64,000 bases of DNA from RGIG3013 sp045538935 (GCA_045538935.1 JAZQEI010000022.1:124001-188000); one strand, 5' to 3'; positions 1 through 9,196 are shown, numbered from the stretch's first letter. Translations and numbers: made by a program. The notes: generated by a model not told the origin, from the letters alone.

Positions 1-593
1 AACTCTTTTAATTGGTTGGTATCTTTAATTTGTGCTATAAACTTTAAGCGGTAAAGACTGCCAAGATCGGTTGTTTTTACCGATAAAAGCTTATACTCTC
101 TTGTGTATTTTTTAAATTCTTCATCAAATGCGCCGTCAATATTTATAGACTCGGGTACTGTTATATTTATAATATGCCCTTTATCTTCAAAGAAAGAAAT
201 TTTATTAACTATAACAAAAACAACGCAAACTATTAGTGTAAACAAAACAGCAATAGCAATATAGCCTATTGCGCAAGCTAAACCTGCCGCCATTGCAAGA
301 AAAATTGCAACAATATCTTTTGCTTTACCCGGTACCGAGCGAAAGCGCACCAAGCTAAATGCACCCATAACCGCAACACCTGTACCTATGTTGCCGTTAA
401 CTATGGTAATAACTGTATGTACTATTGCAGGTAGCAAAATAAGTGCAGTAATTAAGCTTTTAGATGTTTGACCCTTTACGCCGCAAAATAAGGCTATTAT
501 TACACCGCACACAAGGGCGGCCAGAGTACAGTAAAGGTAACTTGTAAAAGTTAAACTGCCATATTCAATTATTGAATTAAAAATATTGTTCAT
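1..593 (-). CDS. DUF4956 family membrane protein (3' end cut off by the window)
   Basis: My own translation of the minus strand gives at least 197 residues from ATG 593-591 to the window edge with no stop. The N-terminal half has three to four hydrophobic segments (about residues 15-40, 45-65, 85-130) followed by a soluble alpha/beta tail. The short stretch GAFSLVRFRSVPG between the membrane segments is typical of DUF4956 proteins. It lies 8 bases after the VTC-domain gene and has an SD-like GAGGTAGG, so the two are surely cotranscribed. DUF4956 and VTC-domain proteins commonly occur as a pair in Bacillota. The function of DUF4956 is not known; a role beside polyphosphate synthesis is inference from the pairing. 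The C-terminus lies outside the window. Confidence 0.85.
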   Translation of the reverse strand, partial: MNNIFNSIIEYGSLTFTSYLYCTLAALVCGVIIALFCGVKGQTSKSLITALILLPAIVHTVITIVNGNIGTGVAVMGAFSLVRFRSVPGKAKDIVAIFLAMAAGLACAIGYIAIAVLFTLIVCVVFVIVNKISFFEDKGHIINITVPESINIDGAFDEEFKKYTREYKLLSVKTTDLGSLYRLKFIAQIKDTNQLKE

Positions 594-601
594 AAAAATA
601 C

Positions 602-1303
602 CTACCTCAATTTATTTTGTATTTCTTTAATGTGAGCCTTGCCGTATTTTGAAAATGATTGCGGATATATTTTGCATTCACTAAGCGCCTTTACAAGCCA
701 AAGCGGCATAGATCCTAACACCTTAAGCTCCATAACAGCTTGGTCATTTTCTAAAAGAGGTGTGCCGGTTGCGGCGTGGGTTAACGATAAATTATCGAAC
801 CTATATCGTATATTTGTATCGAAGGTGATTCTTAAATTTTTATCGTCCTTTGCTACAAACGATAATCTTTCACAGCAAATTGCAATTTGGGGTTTTGGCC
901 AGTTATAAAACCGCATAAAAGAATCTATCTCACGCATAATTTGGCTATTATCTGGCAAAGTGCCGTTTTGAATATAGTCTTCGGCTACGCAAAGCGGCAA
1001 AGAAAGTCTTCTTTTATAGACTATGCCGTTAAGTTTCTTTTTTAGTTCTAAAAAGACCTTGCTGTCCTTTTCTATATTACCGTATCCGCGGAGCCGTATT
1101 TTTTCTTTATACTTTTTTGCATCTATACTGTTGCGAATAAGTAAAAAAGACGGAGTGTCGAGATAAATGCTGTGCACCGTCTGGTTTGGGTATTCATCTT
1201 CGGTTATATAAGACTTAATAAGCTCTAAAAACGAACTCATTTGCAAAGCAGTTACAACATATTTTTTCTCTTTACGTTTAAATATGTATTTGTCGGCGCC
1301 CAT
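602..1303 (-). CDS. VTC-domain (polyphosphate polymerase-type) protein
   Basis: A 233-residue protein with the VTC/CYTH-like tunnel fold signature: basic N-terminal FKRKEKKYVV, repeated K/R-x-R motifs such as KIRLRGYG and LELKKKLNGIVYKRR, and an acidic C-terminal strand VMELKVLG. In eukaryotic Vtc4 these basic residues line the tunnel where ATP-derived phosphate is polymerised. Bacterial homologues are annotated as polyphosphate polymerase domain proteins. The start ATG has AGGAGG 5 bases upstream. The DUF4956 membrane partner follows directly. Enzymatic activity is inferred from the family; the protein itself has no membrane segment. Confidence 0.85.
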   Translation of the reverse strand: MGADKYIFKRKEKKYVVTALQMSSFLELIKSYITEDEYPNQTVHSIYLDTPSFLLIRNSIDAKKYKEKIRLRGYGNIEKDSKVFLELKKKLNGIVYKRRLSLPLCVAEDYIQNGTLPDNSQIMREIDSFMRFYNWPKPQIAICCERLSFVAKDDKNLRITFDTNIRYRFDNLSLTHAATGTPLLENDQAVMELKVLGSMPLWLVKALSECKIYPQSFSKYGKAHIKEIQNKLR

Positions 1304-1405
1304 ACTTCCTCCTTTTTAAAAATCTATCATAATTATTACGCAATAATATTTAAAATTTATTGAAAAACAAAGAACAATTTGTAAATAAAATGTAATAAAT
1401 GCAAA

Positions 1406-1455
1406 TTTAGGCAGTCATAAGTCGACCGTTGTAGCACACCTTAAGACTGCCTAAA
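1406..1455 (-). terminator. Inverted repeat after the M18 aminopeptidase gene, probable terminator
   Basis: TTTAGGCAGTC (1406-1416) pairs perfectly with GACTGCCTAAA (1445-1455), leaving a 28-base loop, and begins 2 bases past the aminopeptidase stop. The U-run after the minus-strand stem is weak (TTTGCATTTATT), so it may work as a 3' stabilising hairpin as much as a terminator. The VTC/DUF4956 pair starts just beyond it. Confidence 0.5.
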
Positions 1456-1457
1456 AA

Positions 1458-2852
1458 TTATTTATTAAACTCTAAAAATGCTCTGTAAGCTTCGTATAAA
1501 TCAAACTTAGATATTGTTTCAAACGGAGCGTGCATTGAAAGTACGGGAACACCTAAATCTACAACATCAACACCCAAATTTGCAATAAACATTGCAACAG
1601 TACCGCCGCCGCCTGCATCTACCTTGCCGAGTTCGCCTGTTTGCCAAACTATATTTGCAGTATCGAGCATTTGTCTTATGCTTGCAACATACTCTGCCGA
1701 GGCATCGGATGTGCCACTTTTACCGCGCGAGCCTGTGTATTTTGTAATAACAACACCGTGGTTTATATAAGACGCATTGTTGCGCTCGTTAACATCGGCA
1801 AATGTGGGGTCGAAGGCTGCATTAACATCGGCCGATAAACAACGTGAATTTTTAAGAATTGTAAATACGTTTGTATCGGAAAAATTGGCAATATCACGCA
1901 CTATATGTTTTATAAAATCTGATGCTAAACCTGTATTACCGTTAGAGCCAACCTCTTCTTTGTCGGCAAAAACGGCTATGCAGGTTTTGTTTGGATTTTT
2001 GGTGTCTAGCATAGCCATAAGTTCGGCATAAGCGCAAACTCTGTCGTCGTGGCCATAGGCGCCAACAAGTGAGCCATCAAAGCCTATATCGCGAGCCTTA
2101 AATGCAGGAACAACCATAAGTTCGGCCGATAAAAAGTCTGCTTCGGTAATACCGTATTTTTCGAACAAAATGTTTAAAATGTTAAGCTTAACAGCTTCAG
2201 ATTCATCACAATCTTTAAACGGATAAGAGCCAACCAAAACATTAAGCTCCTCGCCCTTTATTCCGTCGTTAAGTGTTCTTTTGTTTTGCTCGGTTGCAAG
2301 GTGCGGCAATAAATCGTTAACAACAAAGCAAGGCTCATCGTCATTCTCACCAATGCAAACGTTTATAACATCGCCGTTTTTAAGTGCAAAAACGCCGTGT
2401 AAGGCTAACGGAATTGCAGTCCACTGATATTTTTTTATACCGCCGTAATAATGGGTTTTAAATAAGGCCATATCTGCATCTTCATAAAGCGGGTTTGGTT
2501 TTAGGTCTAAACGCGGAGAATCTATATGAGCAGCAGAAATATTAACGCCGTTACTTGCATTTTCTTTACCCACCACAACAAGAGCAACTGCTTTAGAGCG
2601 ATTGTTTATATAATATTTATCGCCTGTTTTATATTTTTTACCGCTGCAAAATTCGGTGTATCCGTTTTGCTTTGCAAGATTAATAATAAAGCTTGTGGCT
2701 TCTCGCTCGGTCTTTGCATTATCTAAAAACACCTTATAGCCTTTAGCAAACTGCTCAGCCGATTTTATGTGGGCCGAGTTAACAGATTTTATGCCGTCTT
2801 TTTTTAAAAAAAGTTTATCTTTTAAGGATTTAGCATTTGTGTTATCAGTCAT
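1458..2852 (-). CDS. M18 family aminopeptidase
   Basis: A zinc aminopeptidase of the DAP/ApeA type (464 residues) that removes N-terminal residues from peptides in the cytoplasm. Family signatures are clear: AAHIDSPRLDLKPNPLYED with the first metal ligand His-x-Asp, GAYGHDDRVCAYAEL, the ligand/catalytic pair in ADKEEVGSNGNTG, TGSRGKSGTSDASAEY, and the late ligand His in VLSMHAPFET. The GTG at 2861 touches the SD, so I use the ATG at 2852, which sits 7-8 bases after GGAGGTG. That makes the gene overlap coaE by 8 bases, meaning translational coupling. It is the last gene of the DUF951-prfA-tsaC-coaE operon. Confidence 0.93.
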   Translation of the reverse strand: MTDNTNAKSLKDKLFLKKDGIKSVNSAHIKSAEQFAKGYKVFLDNAKTEREATSFIINLAKQNGYTEFCSGKKYKTGDKYYINNRSKAVALVVVGKENASNGVNISAAHIDSPRLDLKPNPLYEDADMALFKTHYYGGIKKYQWTAIPLALHGVFALKNGDVINVCIGENDDEPCFVVNDLLPHLATEQNKRTLNDGIKGEELNVLVGSYPFKDCDESEAVKLNILNILFEKYGITEADFLSAELMVVPAFKARDIGFDGSLVGAYGHDDRVCAYAELMAMLDTKNPNKTCIAVFADKEEVGSNGNTGLASDFIKHIVRDIANFSDTNVFTILKNSRCLSADVNAAFDPTFADVNERNNASYINHGVVITKYTGSRGKSGTSDASAEYVASIRQMLDTANIVWQTGELGKVDAGGGGTVAMFIANLGVDVVDLGVPVLSMHAPFETISKFDLYEAYRAFLEFNK

Positions 2853-3450
2853 TCTGAACACCTCCGAGTATTTTATTTAGTATTGTCAAACAATTATTAT
2901 AAAATGTATCGTAATCGGAATTATTATAAATTACCATATTTGCACGCTCGGTATAAAATTCTTCGGGCTTACCTGCTTTAAGACGAAGCTCGGCGCGCTC
3001 CTCGGTTAAATTATCACGAGTTATTATGCGTTCATTTCTTAAATTATAATCGGCCAAAATAGCAACCGTTGTGTTGCAGATTTCATCTAAACCGCTCTCA
3101 AAAAGGGTTGGTGCATCAAGCAAAACCACCTGTGCCTCTTCGGCAGAGTCAATTTCGGCTCTTACAAATTTTACTATGTGTGGCAGTGATGTGCGGTTTA
3201 AAAGGTCGGTGTTTTTGCGGCTTGAAAATGCGATTTGTGCTAAAGCAGCGCGGTCTAACTCACCGTCTTGCGATAAAATCTGCTCGCCAAAAGCCTCAAC
3301 CAAGCTTTTTAAAAGGGCACTGCCTTTATATGCCGCTTTTCTTGCGCTTTTGTCGCAATTTATGCAAAACACTCCGCGCTCTGCGGCAATTTCGCTGAAA
3401 AGACTTTTTCCCGAGCCCGAAGGGCCTGTTACGCCTATAATGTGCTTCAT
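2845..3450 (-). CDS. coaE: Dephospho-CoA kinase
   Basis: Catalyses the last step of coenzyme A synthesis, ATP-dependent 3'-phosphorylation of dephospho-CoA. The 201-residue length is normal. The P-loop GPSGSGKS lies at residues 9-16 after the hydrophobic strand HIIGVT. The CoA domain and lid are visible (HIVKFVRAEID, VVLLDAPTLFESGLD, RITRD-like IITRDNLTEERAELRLKAG). The start overlaps the stop of tsaC as ATGA, and the stop overlaps the start of the M18 gene, so it is coupled on both sides. Confidence 0.96.
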   Translation of the reverse strand: MKHIIGVTGPSGSGKSLFSEIAAERGVFCINCDKSARKAAYKGSALLKSLVEAFGEQILSQDGELDRAALAQIAFSSRKNTDLLNRTSLPHIVKFVRAEIDSAEEAQVVLLDAPTLFESGLDEICNTTVAILADYNLRNERIITRDNLTEERAELRLKAGKPEEFYTERANMVIYNNSDYDTFYNNCLTILNKILGGVQND

Positions 3451-4463
3451 AATTTTATCACCTTAAATGCTGCGGCACGAATAAGTCGGTTATAAACCGC
3501 TAAACCTATGCCTGTTTTTTGTGGAGCGTGCGCAAATACCGTTTGCACACCTAGTGAGTCGAGCTCACGAAGCTTTACAAAAAGTTCTTTTGCCTTTTTT
3601 GCATCGTCTAACTCGCTACCGTAAGAAATTGCAGGAATTTTTATATTTGGTTGCTCTTCACTAAAGCATAGTGCCGCAACCGATTCACCAACCTTTAGAT
3701 TAACAAACTCTATAAAATCATTAGTGCTCCCCTCTACCAAAATAACCTGAGTTTTTGGGGAATAGTGTTTATATTTTAGCCCCGGAGATAAAACCTGTGA
3801 ATCTTGCTTTAACTCATTTTCTACTGCAGGGTCTATTACAAGGTCTGGCAATACCTTTTTTAGCATACTAACTGTTATTCCGCCCGGTCTTAACAAGGTT
3901 GGATGCTCGCCAATTAACGATACTACGGTAGATTCTAATCCCACCTTACACTCTTTTCCGACTACTACGGCATCTATTTTGCCCGATAAATCATCTATTA
4001 CGTGTTGTGCCGAGGTTGGACTAGGTGAGCCCGAAATATTTGCCGACGGTGCCGCCAGCGGATAACTTTTAGAAATTATTTTTCTTGCAGTTTTATCACT
4101 TGGCATTCTAATTGCTACACTGTCAAGCCCTGCGGTAACCGTAGTATTAAGGTCAGGACTTTTTGGAAGTATAATGGTAAGTGGACCAGGCCAAAACTTT
4201 TTGGCGCATTTTTGTGCGGTTTTTGGAAATTCACTTGCTATTTGTTTTATTTGCTTTAGCTTAGATATATGTACTATTAGCGGATTATCTTGCGGACGGC
4301 CTTTTGCAGTAAATACTTTCTTTATGGCATCTTCATTAAAAGCATTAGCCGCAAGACCATAAACTGTTTCGGTGGGTATGGCAACAATGCCGCCGTCTTT
4401 TAAAATGGCAGCAGCTGTTTTAATATCCTTTTTACTTTTACAAAACAGTTTTTTTGTTTCCAT
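3447..4463 (-). CDS. tsaC: L-threonylcarbamoyladenylate synthase (TsaC/Sua5, long form)
   Basis: Makes threonylcarbamoyl-AMP from threonine, bicarbonate and ATP, the first step of the t6A modification of ANN-decoding tRNAs. Residues about 10-205 are the YrdC catalytic domain, with PTETVYGLAANA, KGRPQDNPLIVHI, WPGPLTIIL and APSANISGSPSPT. A linker leads to the C-terminal Sua5 domain (about 230-338), whose presence makes this the 338-residue Sua5 form rather than short YrdC. The stop overlaps coaE by 4 bases and the start overlaps the prfA stop as TAATG. Neighbouring prfA is the usual bacterial context. Confidence 0.95.
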   Translation of the reverse strand: METKKLFCKSKKDIKTAAAILKDGGIVAIPTETVYGLAANAFNEDAIKKVFTAKGRPQDNPLIVHISKLKQIKQIASEFPKTAQKCAKKFWPGPLTIILPKSPDLNTTVTAGLDSVAIRMPSDKTARKIISKSYPLAAPSANISGSPSPTSAQHVIDDLSGKIDAVVVGKECKVGLESTVVSLIGEHPTLLRPGGITVSMLKKVLPDLVIDPAVENELKQDSQVLSPGLKYKHYSPKTQVILVEGSTNDFIEFVNLKVGESVAALCFSEEQPNIKIPAISYGSELDDAKKAKELFVKLRELDSLGVQTVFAHAPQKTGIGLAVYNRLIRAAAFKVIKL

Positions 4464-5539
4464 TAATTTTCGTTCTCCGCCTTTAGCATCTCGGTTCTGT
4501 AATGCGTAGTTAGAGCATCTACTATTTCGTCTATATCGCCGTTTAATATCTGCTCTATTTTATAAAGTGTTAGGCCTATTCTGTGGTCGGTAACTCTGCC
4601 TTGAGGGTAGTTGTATGTGCGAATTCTTTCTGATCTATCGCCCGTACCCACCTGTGCTTTACGGTCACTTGCTACAGAGTCGGTCTGTTTTTTTAGTTCG
4701 AGCTCATAAAGCCTAGAGCGCAAAACCTTCATGGCTTTGTCTTTGTTTTTATACTGGCTTCGCTCGTCTTGACATTCTACCACTAAGCCTGTGGGTATGT
4801 GGGTTATACGAATTGCAGATTCAGTCTTATTAACGTGCTGACCGCCCGCACCACCGGAACGGTAAGTATCTATCTGTAAATCGGCAGGGTTAATATCAAC
4901 CTCTACGTCCTCTACCTCGGGTAATACTGCAACGGTTACGGTAGATGTGTGTATTCTGCCTGATGCTTCGGTTTCGGGAACACGCTGAACACGGTGTACG
5001 CCGCTCTCGTATTTAAGCTTTGAATATGCCCCCTCGCCCTCTATCATAAAGCTGACTTCTTTAAAACCGCCAAGCTCGGTAGGATTACTGGCTAGTATTT
5101 CGGTTTTAAAGCGCTTAGATTCAGCATACATAGAGTACATTCTAAAAAGGCTACCCGCAAATAGTGCCGCTTCATCACCGCCGGCACCGCCTCTGATTTC
5201 AACAATAACGTTTTTATCGTCGTTTTCATCTTTGGGTAAAAGCAAAATTTTAAGTTCATCGGCAATGCGGGCAATATCTTTTTTAGCCTCTAACATCTCT
5301 TGCTCGCAAAGCTCTTTAAACTCTTTATCTATAGACGGGTCAGATAGCATAAGCTCAGCCTCGTCTTGTGTTTGCTTAGCCTTTACATACTCGCGGTATT
5401 TCTCAACTATTGGAGTTAAATTTTTGTGCTCCTTCATAAGCTTTGTATAAAGCTCATTATCAGACACAACTTGAGGTTGAGAAAGATTATTATTTATTTC
5501 TTCATAGCGCTCTTCTACACTTTTTAATTTGTCGAACAT
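4463..5539 (-). CDS. prfA: Peptide chain release factor 1
   Basis: Recognises UAA and UAG in the ribosomal A site and triggers peptide release. The 358-residue protein carries the GGQ motif in RSGGAGGQHVNKTES, whose glutamine is the PrmC methylation site. It also has the domain 2 region with HRVQRVPETEASGRIHTS and the long N-terminal helical domain. No prmC lies next to it here. It is translated from ATG 5539 and is coupled to tsaC by a TAATG overlap; DUF951 lies 10 bases upstream. Confidence 0.97.
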   Translation of the reverse strand: MFDKLKSVEERYEEINNNLSQPQVVSDNELYTKLMKEHKNLTPIVEKYREYVKAKQTQDEAELMLSDPSIDKEFKELCEQEMLEAKKDIARIADELKILLLPKDENDDKNVIVEIRGGAGGDEAALFAGSLFRMYSMYAESKRFKTEILASNPTELGGFKEVSFMIEGEGAYSKLKYESGVHRVQRVPETEASGRIHTSTVTVAVLPEVEDVEVDINPADLQIDTYRSGGAGGQHVNKTESAIRITHIPTGLVVECQDERSQYKNKDKAMKVLRSRLYELELKKQTDSVASDRKAQVGTGDRSERIRTYNYPQGRVTDHRIGLTLYKIEQILNGDIDEIVDALTTHYRTEMLKAENEN

Positions 5540-5549
5540 AATTTACTAT

Positions 5550-5732
5550 TTATCCTTCGTGAATAATTTTTTTAATATTTTTTTCTATTTTACTGCGGCT
5601 AACCATAACCGTATGGTCGCAGCCTGTGCAGCGTATTTTAAAATCCATACCAACACGCAACACCTCAAAAACGTCGCACTTACAAGGGTGCGGCTTTTTT
5701 AATATAAGTTTATCTCCTACTTCTACTTGCAA
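5550..5732 (-). CDS. DUF951 family small protein
   Basis: A small basic protein of about 60 residues with the DUF951 core VGDKLILKKPHPCKCDVFEV and a second Cys pair around CTGC, suggesting a small zinc-binding or nucleic-acid-binding beta fold. Function is unknown. An ATG at 5753 would sit about 8 bases from the likely transcription start with no SD, and the ATG at 5738 abuts the SD AAGGGGG. The TTG at 5732 has that SD 6 bases upstream and gives an N-terminus like other family members, so I favour it. First gene of the prfA operon. Confidence 0.75.
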   Translation of the reverse strand: MQVEVGDKLILKKPHPCKCDVFEVLRVGMDFKIRCTGCDHTVMVSRSKIEKNIKKIIHEG

Positions 5733-5767
5733 GGCCATCCCCCTTAACGACATAGATATACATATTA

Positions 5768-5796
5768 ATTATATAACAAATATTAAATAAAGGCAA
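5768..5796 (-). promoter_or_regulatory. Housekeeping promoter of the DUF951-prfA-tsaC-coaE-M18 operon
   Basis: On the minus strand TTGCCT is followed after exactly 17 bases by a perfect TATAAT (plus coordinates 5768-5773). The inferred start near 5761 lies a few bases before the first ATG, which supports the shorter DUF951 start. Confidence 0.75.
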
Positions 5797-5803
5797 TATT
5801 TTC

Positions 5804-5832
5804 TTGATAAAAACCGCCAGAAATGATAAAAT
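5804..5832 (+). promoter_or_regulatory. Housekeeping promoter of the yhaO-like operon
   Basis: TTGATA and TAAAAT separated by 17 bases, 35 bases upstream of the chosen ATG. It is divergent from the prfA operon promoter, with the two -35 boxes only 7 bases apart. Confidence 0.75.
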
Positions 5833-5866
5833 AAGATAGATATTTTAAAAAGGGAGAGTGTTGTTT

Positions 5867-6994
5867 ATGAGTTCGGTAAAAATTTTGCACTGTGCAGACC
5901 TGCATTTAGGCAGTCCAATATCGTTTTTGGGCAACAATGCCGACATTTTGCAAAGCGAACAGTTGCTATGCCTAGAGCGCATTATAAACCTATGCAACGA
6001 GCAAAATACCGATCTTCTATTAATAGCAGGTGATTTATTTGACACACCCGACGTTAGCGATGCTCTGCTCTTTAAAGTACGCGATCTTTTCTTAAGTCTT
6101 AACAACACCTTAGCGGTAATTTGCGCGGGTAATCACGACCCGCTGATGTATGGCGCTTCTGCCCTTGAAAGACTAGATTGTGGTGACAAGGTTGTTATAT
6201 TAAATAAGCAAAATCCTCTTTTAGAAATAAAGCAAAAAAATGTAAGGGTTTGGGGTAGCAGTTTTTACGGCTCGTATTTAAATTCTGATAATCCCTTTGC
6301 CGATTTTAATATAGACAACTCATTTATAAACATTGCCCTTTTACATGCCGATTTAAATTCTGAATCAGGCAGTAATTATAATCCTGTATCAAACGCTCAA
6401 ATTGCCGCTAGCGGTATGGACTATGTGGCTTTAGGCCATATTCACAAGCGCACCGATATTTTAAAGGCGGGCAACACTTTTTATGCTTATTCGGGCTGTG
6501 TGCAAGGCTTGGGCTTTGACGAATTAGGCCAAAAAGGTGTATATATTGGCACTCTTTCTAAGGGCAAATGCGATTTAGATTTTGTAAAAATTTCTAACCG
6601 CTTATTTATACACGAGAGTATAGATGTGTCGGACTGTTTGGCAAACAAAGAGATTGTAGAAAAAATAAAGTCCACCCTATTTAACAAGTATGAAAACGCC
6701 GCAAATAATTTATACAAAATAACTCTTGTTGGCGGTGTAGAAGAAAATTTTGCAGTAGATACCGCGTTTATTGTTACAGCGCTTATCTCTAACTATTTTT
6801 ACATAAAGGCAATTGATTCTACTGTGCCCAAAATAGATTTAGAAGCACTATCTAACCAAAACACTCTAAAGGGTATGTTTGTAAAGCGTATGTTAGAGCT
6901 TTTAGAAACAGAGCAAGATAAAGAGCTTTTATCCCTTGCACTACAAATAGGCCTTAAGGCATTTGACGGGGAGGTTAAGGCAATTGACAATTAA
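5867..6994 (+). CDS. SbcD/YhaO-like DNA exonuclease subunit (metallophosphoesterase)
   Basis: A calcineurin-like metallophosphoesterase of 375 residues. Metal-binding motifs are in order: HCADLHLGS (D-x-H), AGDLFDTPD, CAGNHDPL (GNHD), HADL and ALGHIHKR (G-H-x-H). It resembles B. subtilis YhaO and SbcD, which form a nuclease with an ATPase partner that processes DNA ends. The GTG at 5858 and TTG at 5861 sit too close to the SD GGGAG; the ATG at 5867 has 10 bases of spacing. The downstream YhaN-like ATPase overlaps it by 11 bases, as expected for two subunits of one complex. Confidence 0.85.
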   Translation: MSSVKILHCADLHLGSPISFLGNNADILQSEQLLCLERIINLCNEQNTDLLLIAGDLFDTPDVSDALLFKVRDLFLSLNNTLAVICAGNHDPLMYGASALERLDCGDKVVILNKQNPLLEIKQKNVRVWGSSFYGSYLNSDNPFADFNIDNSFINIALLHADLNSESGSNYNPVSNAQIAASGMDYVALGHIHKRTDILKAGNTFYAYSGCVQGLGFDELGQKGVYIGTLSKGKCDLDFVKISNRLFIHESIDVSDCLANKEIVEKIKSTLFNKYENAANNLYKITLVGGVEENFAVDTAFIVTALISNYFYIKAIDSTVPKIDLEALSNQNTLKGMFVKRMLELLETEQDKELLSLALQIGLKAFDGEVKAIDN

Positions 6995-9179
6995 AAGCAT
7001 TCACATTTTAGGCTTCGGAAAATTTTCAGATTTTTCTTTGGAATTTTCCGATGGTGCAAACATAGTTTACGGACGCAACGAAGACGGAAAAACCACCATA
7101 ATGGCCTTTATAAAAATGATGTTTTACGGCACCACAAAAAAGCAGTCAGAAAGCTTTAATAATCCTCGTAAAAGATATAAACCGTTAAATGCTAATGTCT
7201 TTGGCGGAAATATTGTTTTCTCGCATAAGGGTACGAATTACAGATTAGAGCGTGAATTTAAAGGCTCTAATTCTACCGACAAAATTACCCTTTATAACCT
7301 AGACCGACTAGAGCCAATTGGCTTAAAGAGCAACGATGTTGGCAGTGAGTTTTTCTCGCTTTCGGCCGATGCTTTTGAAAAAAGTGTTTATATTGGCAAT
7401 ATTGGTTACGACGACCCTTCTAGTGCGGGTGGAGAAATAAATTCTAAGCTTGCAAACATTACACAAACCGGTGACGAAGATGTATCGTTTGACCTTATAA
7501 AAAAGCGACTTGGCACATTTAGATCAACTTATACCACCCCCAGAAAAATTGGCGTTCTAGATGCAACCGAGAAAAAAATATATGCTTTAAACGAAGAGCT
7601 TATATCCGCTCAAGACGACCAAAACAAAAGGCAAGAAATTGCCGATACTATTAAGAACTTAGAAAGCCAAAAACAACTAAAATCTGAGCAGCTAAATGAG
7701 TTGAAAATTACTTTAGAAAATCTTAAGGCTTCTAATAAGCTTTGCCGGTTAAAGCAAAAATTAGACACATTAAATAAGTGTAACGAGTACAAAGAGAACA
7801 TTGCAAAACTAGAAAACGAGCTTAAGCTAAAGGGTAAAATGCCGCAAAAGGCCGATATTGCTTTATGTCTTTCATCTATTGCCGTATTAGACAGTTTAAG
7901 CGAAAAGATAACAAATTTAAAATCTGCCGCTCCCACCTCTAACGCATCTATCGATTATGAAATAGAGCAAAAGCAAAACGAGTTAAAAGAGGTTGAAAGC
8001 AAACTGCAAAACTCCAAAAGATATACGGCCTCCCGTTTGAATGTAGTTTTGTGTGCCGTTTTTGCCGCATTAACTCTGGGCTCACTTGTGGGCATTTTAA
8101 TGTCGGGACTATTTATTATTCCGGCCACTTTATTTGGTATAATTTGTATAGCACTTATAGCTACTACCGTTTTAAAGAAATCTAAGCTTTCTAGCGCAAA
8201 GCAAGTGCTCGAAAGCCAAAAGTCAGACCTTATTAGAACAATACAAGACCTGCGTCTTAAAAAGCTAGAGAGTGATAACAGTTCTCTCGCCGTTGCCGAC
8301 AACTTGAATGTTCAAGCCGAGGAAGAATTTAAAAAACTAACAGATATTTTAAGCAGTTTTACCGACCAAGATATATCTACAATTAAAGCCGCAACCGCCG
8401 CAACAATGAGTATATCTAAAAAGCTCGACACACTTGCCGATTTAAACACCTCTTTAGAGGCTTTAACTGCTCTGGTAGACATTAGTGAATATAATTCGGT
8501 TAAGTCAGAGTGCGAAGAACTTGAAAAACTAGGCCTTTTGCCCGCAAGTGATGATGATATTAATTTTGCAAAAGAGCAACTAGATAAAACTACAAACGAA
8601 ATATCTAACATAAATGCTCAAATTGCAAACCACAGCGGTATTTTGAGCTCGTCGTTTGGCGGTAAAAAAACAGTTTCGCAAATAGAAAACGAAATTAAAA
8701 GTCTTCAAAATGATGCTAAATCGTTTGAGCAACTAATTGCCGCTACCGATATTGCGCTTAACGCTTTAAATGATGCATACTCTTCTCTGCGCAGTTCGTT
8801 TGGCGGTGCTCTTAATAAGAAAGTGTCCGAAATTTTAAGCGGTCTTACCAACGGTAAATATGCATCTGTTGGGGTTTCTGATTCGCTTTGCGTAAACCTA
8901 GACTGCGGAGTATTAACCGATGCACGTCAGTTTAGCAGCGGCACCCTTGACCAAGCATATTTTGCTTTACGCCTTGGTGTTGCCGAGCTTATTAGTGATG
9001 ACCTTGGCGGTTTGCCCATACTGCTTGACGATGCGTTTTTACAGTACGATGACGAACGCATGAAAAACGGCTTTAAATTTTTATCGGGCTATAAAGGTCA
9101 GTCGGTAATGTTTACTTGCAGACGTGAATTTGCCGATTTTGCGGCCACGCTAGAAAACACAAATGTTATAAATTTATAA
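6984..9179 (+). CDS. YhaN-like AAA ATPase (SbcC/RecN type)
   Basis: A 731-residue SMC-like ATPase, likely partner of the preceding nuclease. Walker A GRNEDGKT is at residues 30-37, followed by a long charged coiled coil. Near the C-terminus come the signature-like FSSGTLDQAYFALR and Walker B LPILLDDAFLQYDD. Instead of a zinc hook, the middle of the coil (about 350-396) has two hydrophobic segments compatible with a membrane hairpin, as known in YhaN. I choose the TTG at 6984, which has GGGGAGG 9 bases upstream; the TTG at 6963 has no SD. It is shorter than the roughly 960 residues of B. subtilis YhaN. A role in DNA repair is inferred from the family. Confidence 0.8.
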   Translation: MTIKSIHILGFGKFSDFSLEFSDGANIVYGRNEDGKTTIMAFIKMMFYGTTKKQSESFNNPRKRYKPLNANVFGGNIVFSHKGTNYRLEREFKGSNSTDKITLYNLDRLEPIGLKSNDVGSEFFSLSADAFEKSVYIGNIGYDDPSSAGGEINSKLANITQTGDEDVSFDLIKKRLGTFRSTYTTPRKIGVLDATEKKIYALNEELISAQDDQNKRQEIADTIKNLESQKQLKSEQLNELKITLENLKASNKLCRLKQKLDTLNKCNEYKENIAKLENELKLKGKMPQKADIALCLSSIAVLDSLSEKITNLKSAAPTSNASIDYEIEQKQNELKEVESKLQNSKRYTASRLNVVLCAVFAALTLGSLVGILMSGLFIIPATLFGIICIALIATTVLKKSKLSSAKQVLESQKSDLIRTIQDLRLKKLESDNSSLAVADNLNVQAEEEFKKLTDILSSFTDQDISTIKAATAATMSISKKLDTLADLNTSLEALTALVDISEYNSVKSECEELEKLGLLPASDDDINFAKEQLDKTTNEISNINAQIANHSGILSSSFGGKKTVSQIENEIKSLQNDAKSFEQLIAATDIALNALNDAYSSLRSSFGGALNKKVSEILSGLTNGKYASVGVSDSLCVNLDCGVLTDARQFSSGTLDQAYFALRLGVAELISDDLGGLPILLDDAFLQYDDERMKNGFKFLSGYKGQSVMFTCRREFADFAATLENTNVINL

Positions 9180-9196
9180 TTTAAGAAGGTAAAAAA

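Noticed and set aside
2852..2861. GTG at 2861 as start of the M18 aminopeptidase
   Set aside because: The SD GGAGG touches this GTG; the ATG three codons on has correct spacing.
3069..3466. Two overlapping plus-strand ORFs of 109 and 131 codons
   Set aside because: Both are antisense to coaE and the end of tsaC, which have full family signatures.
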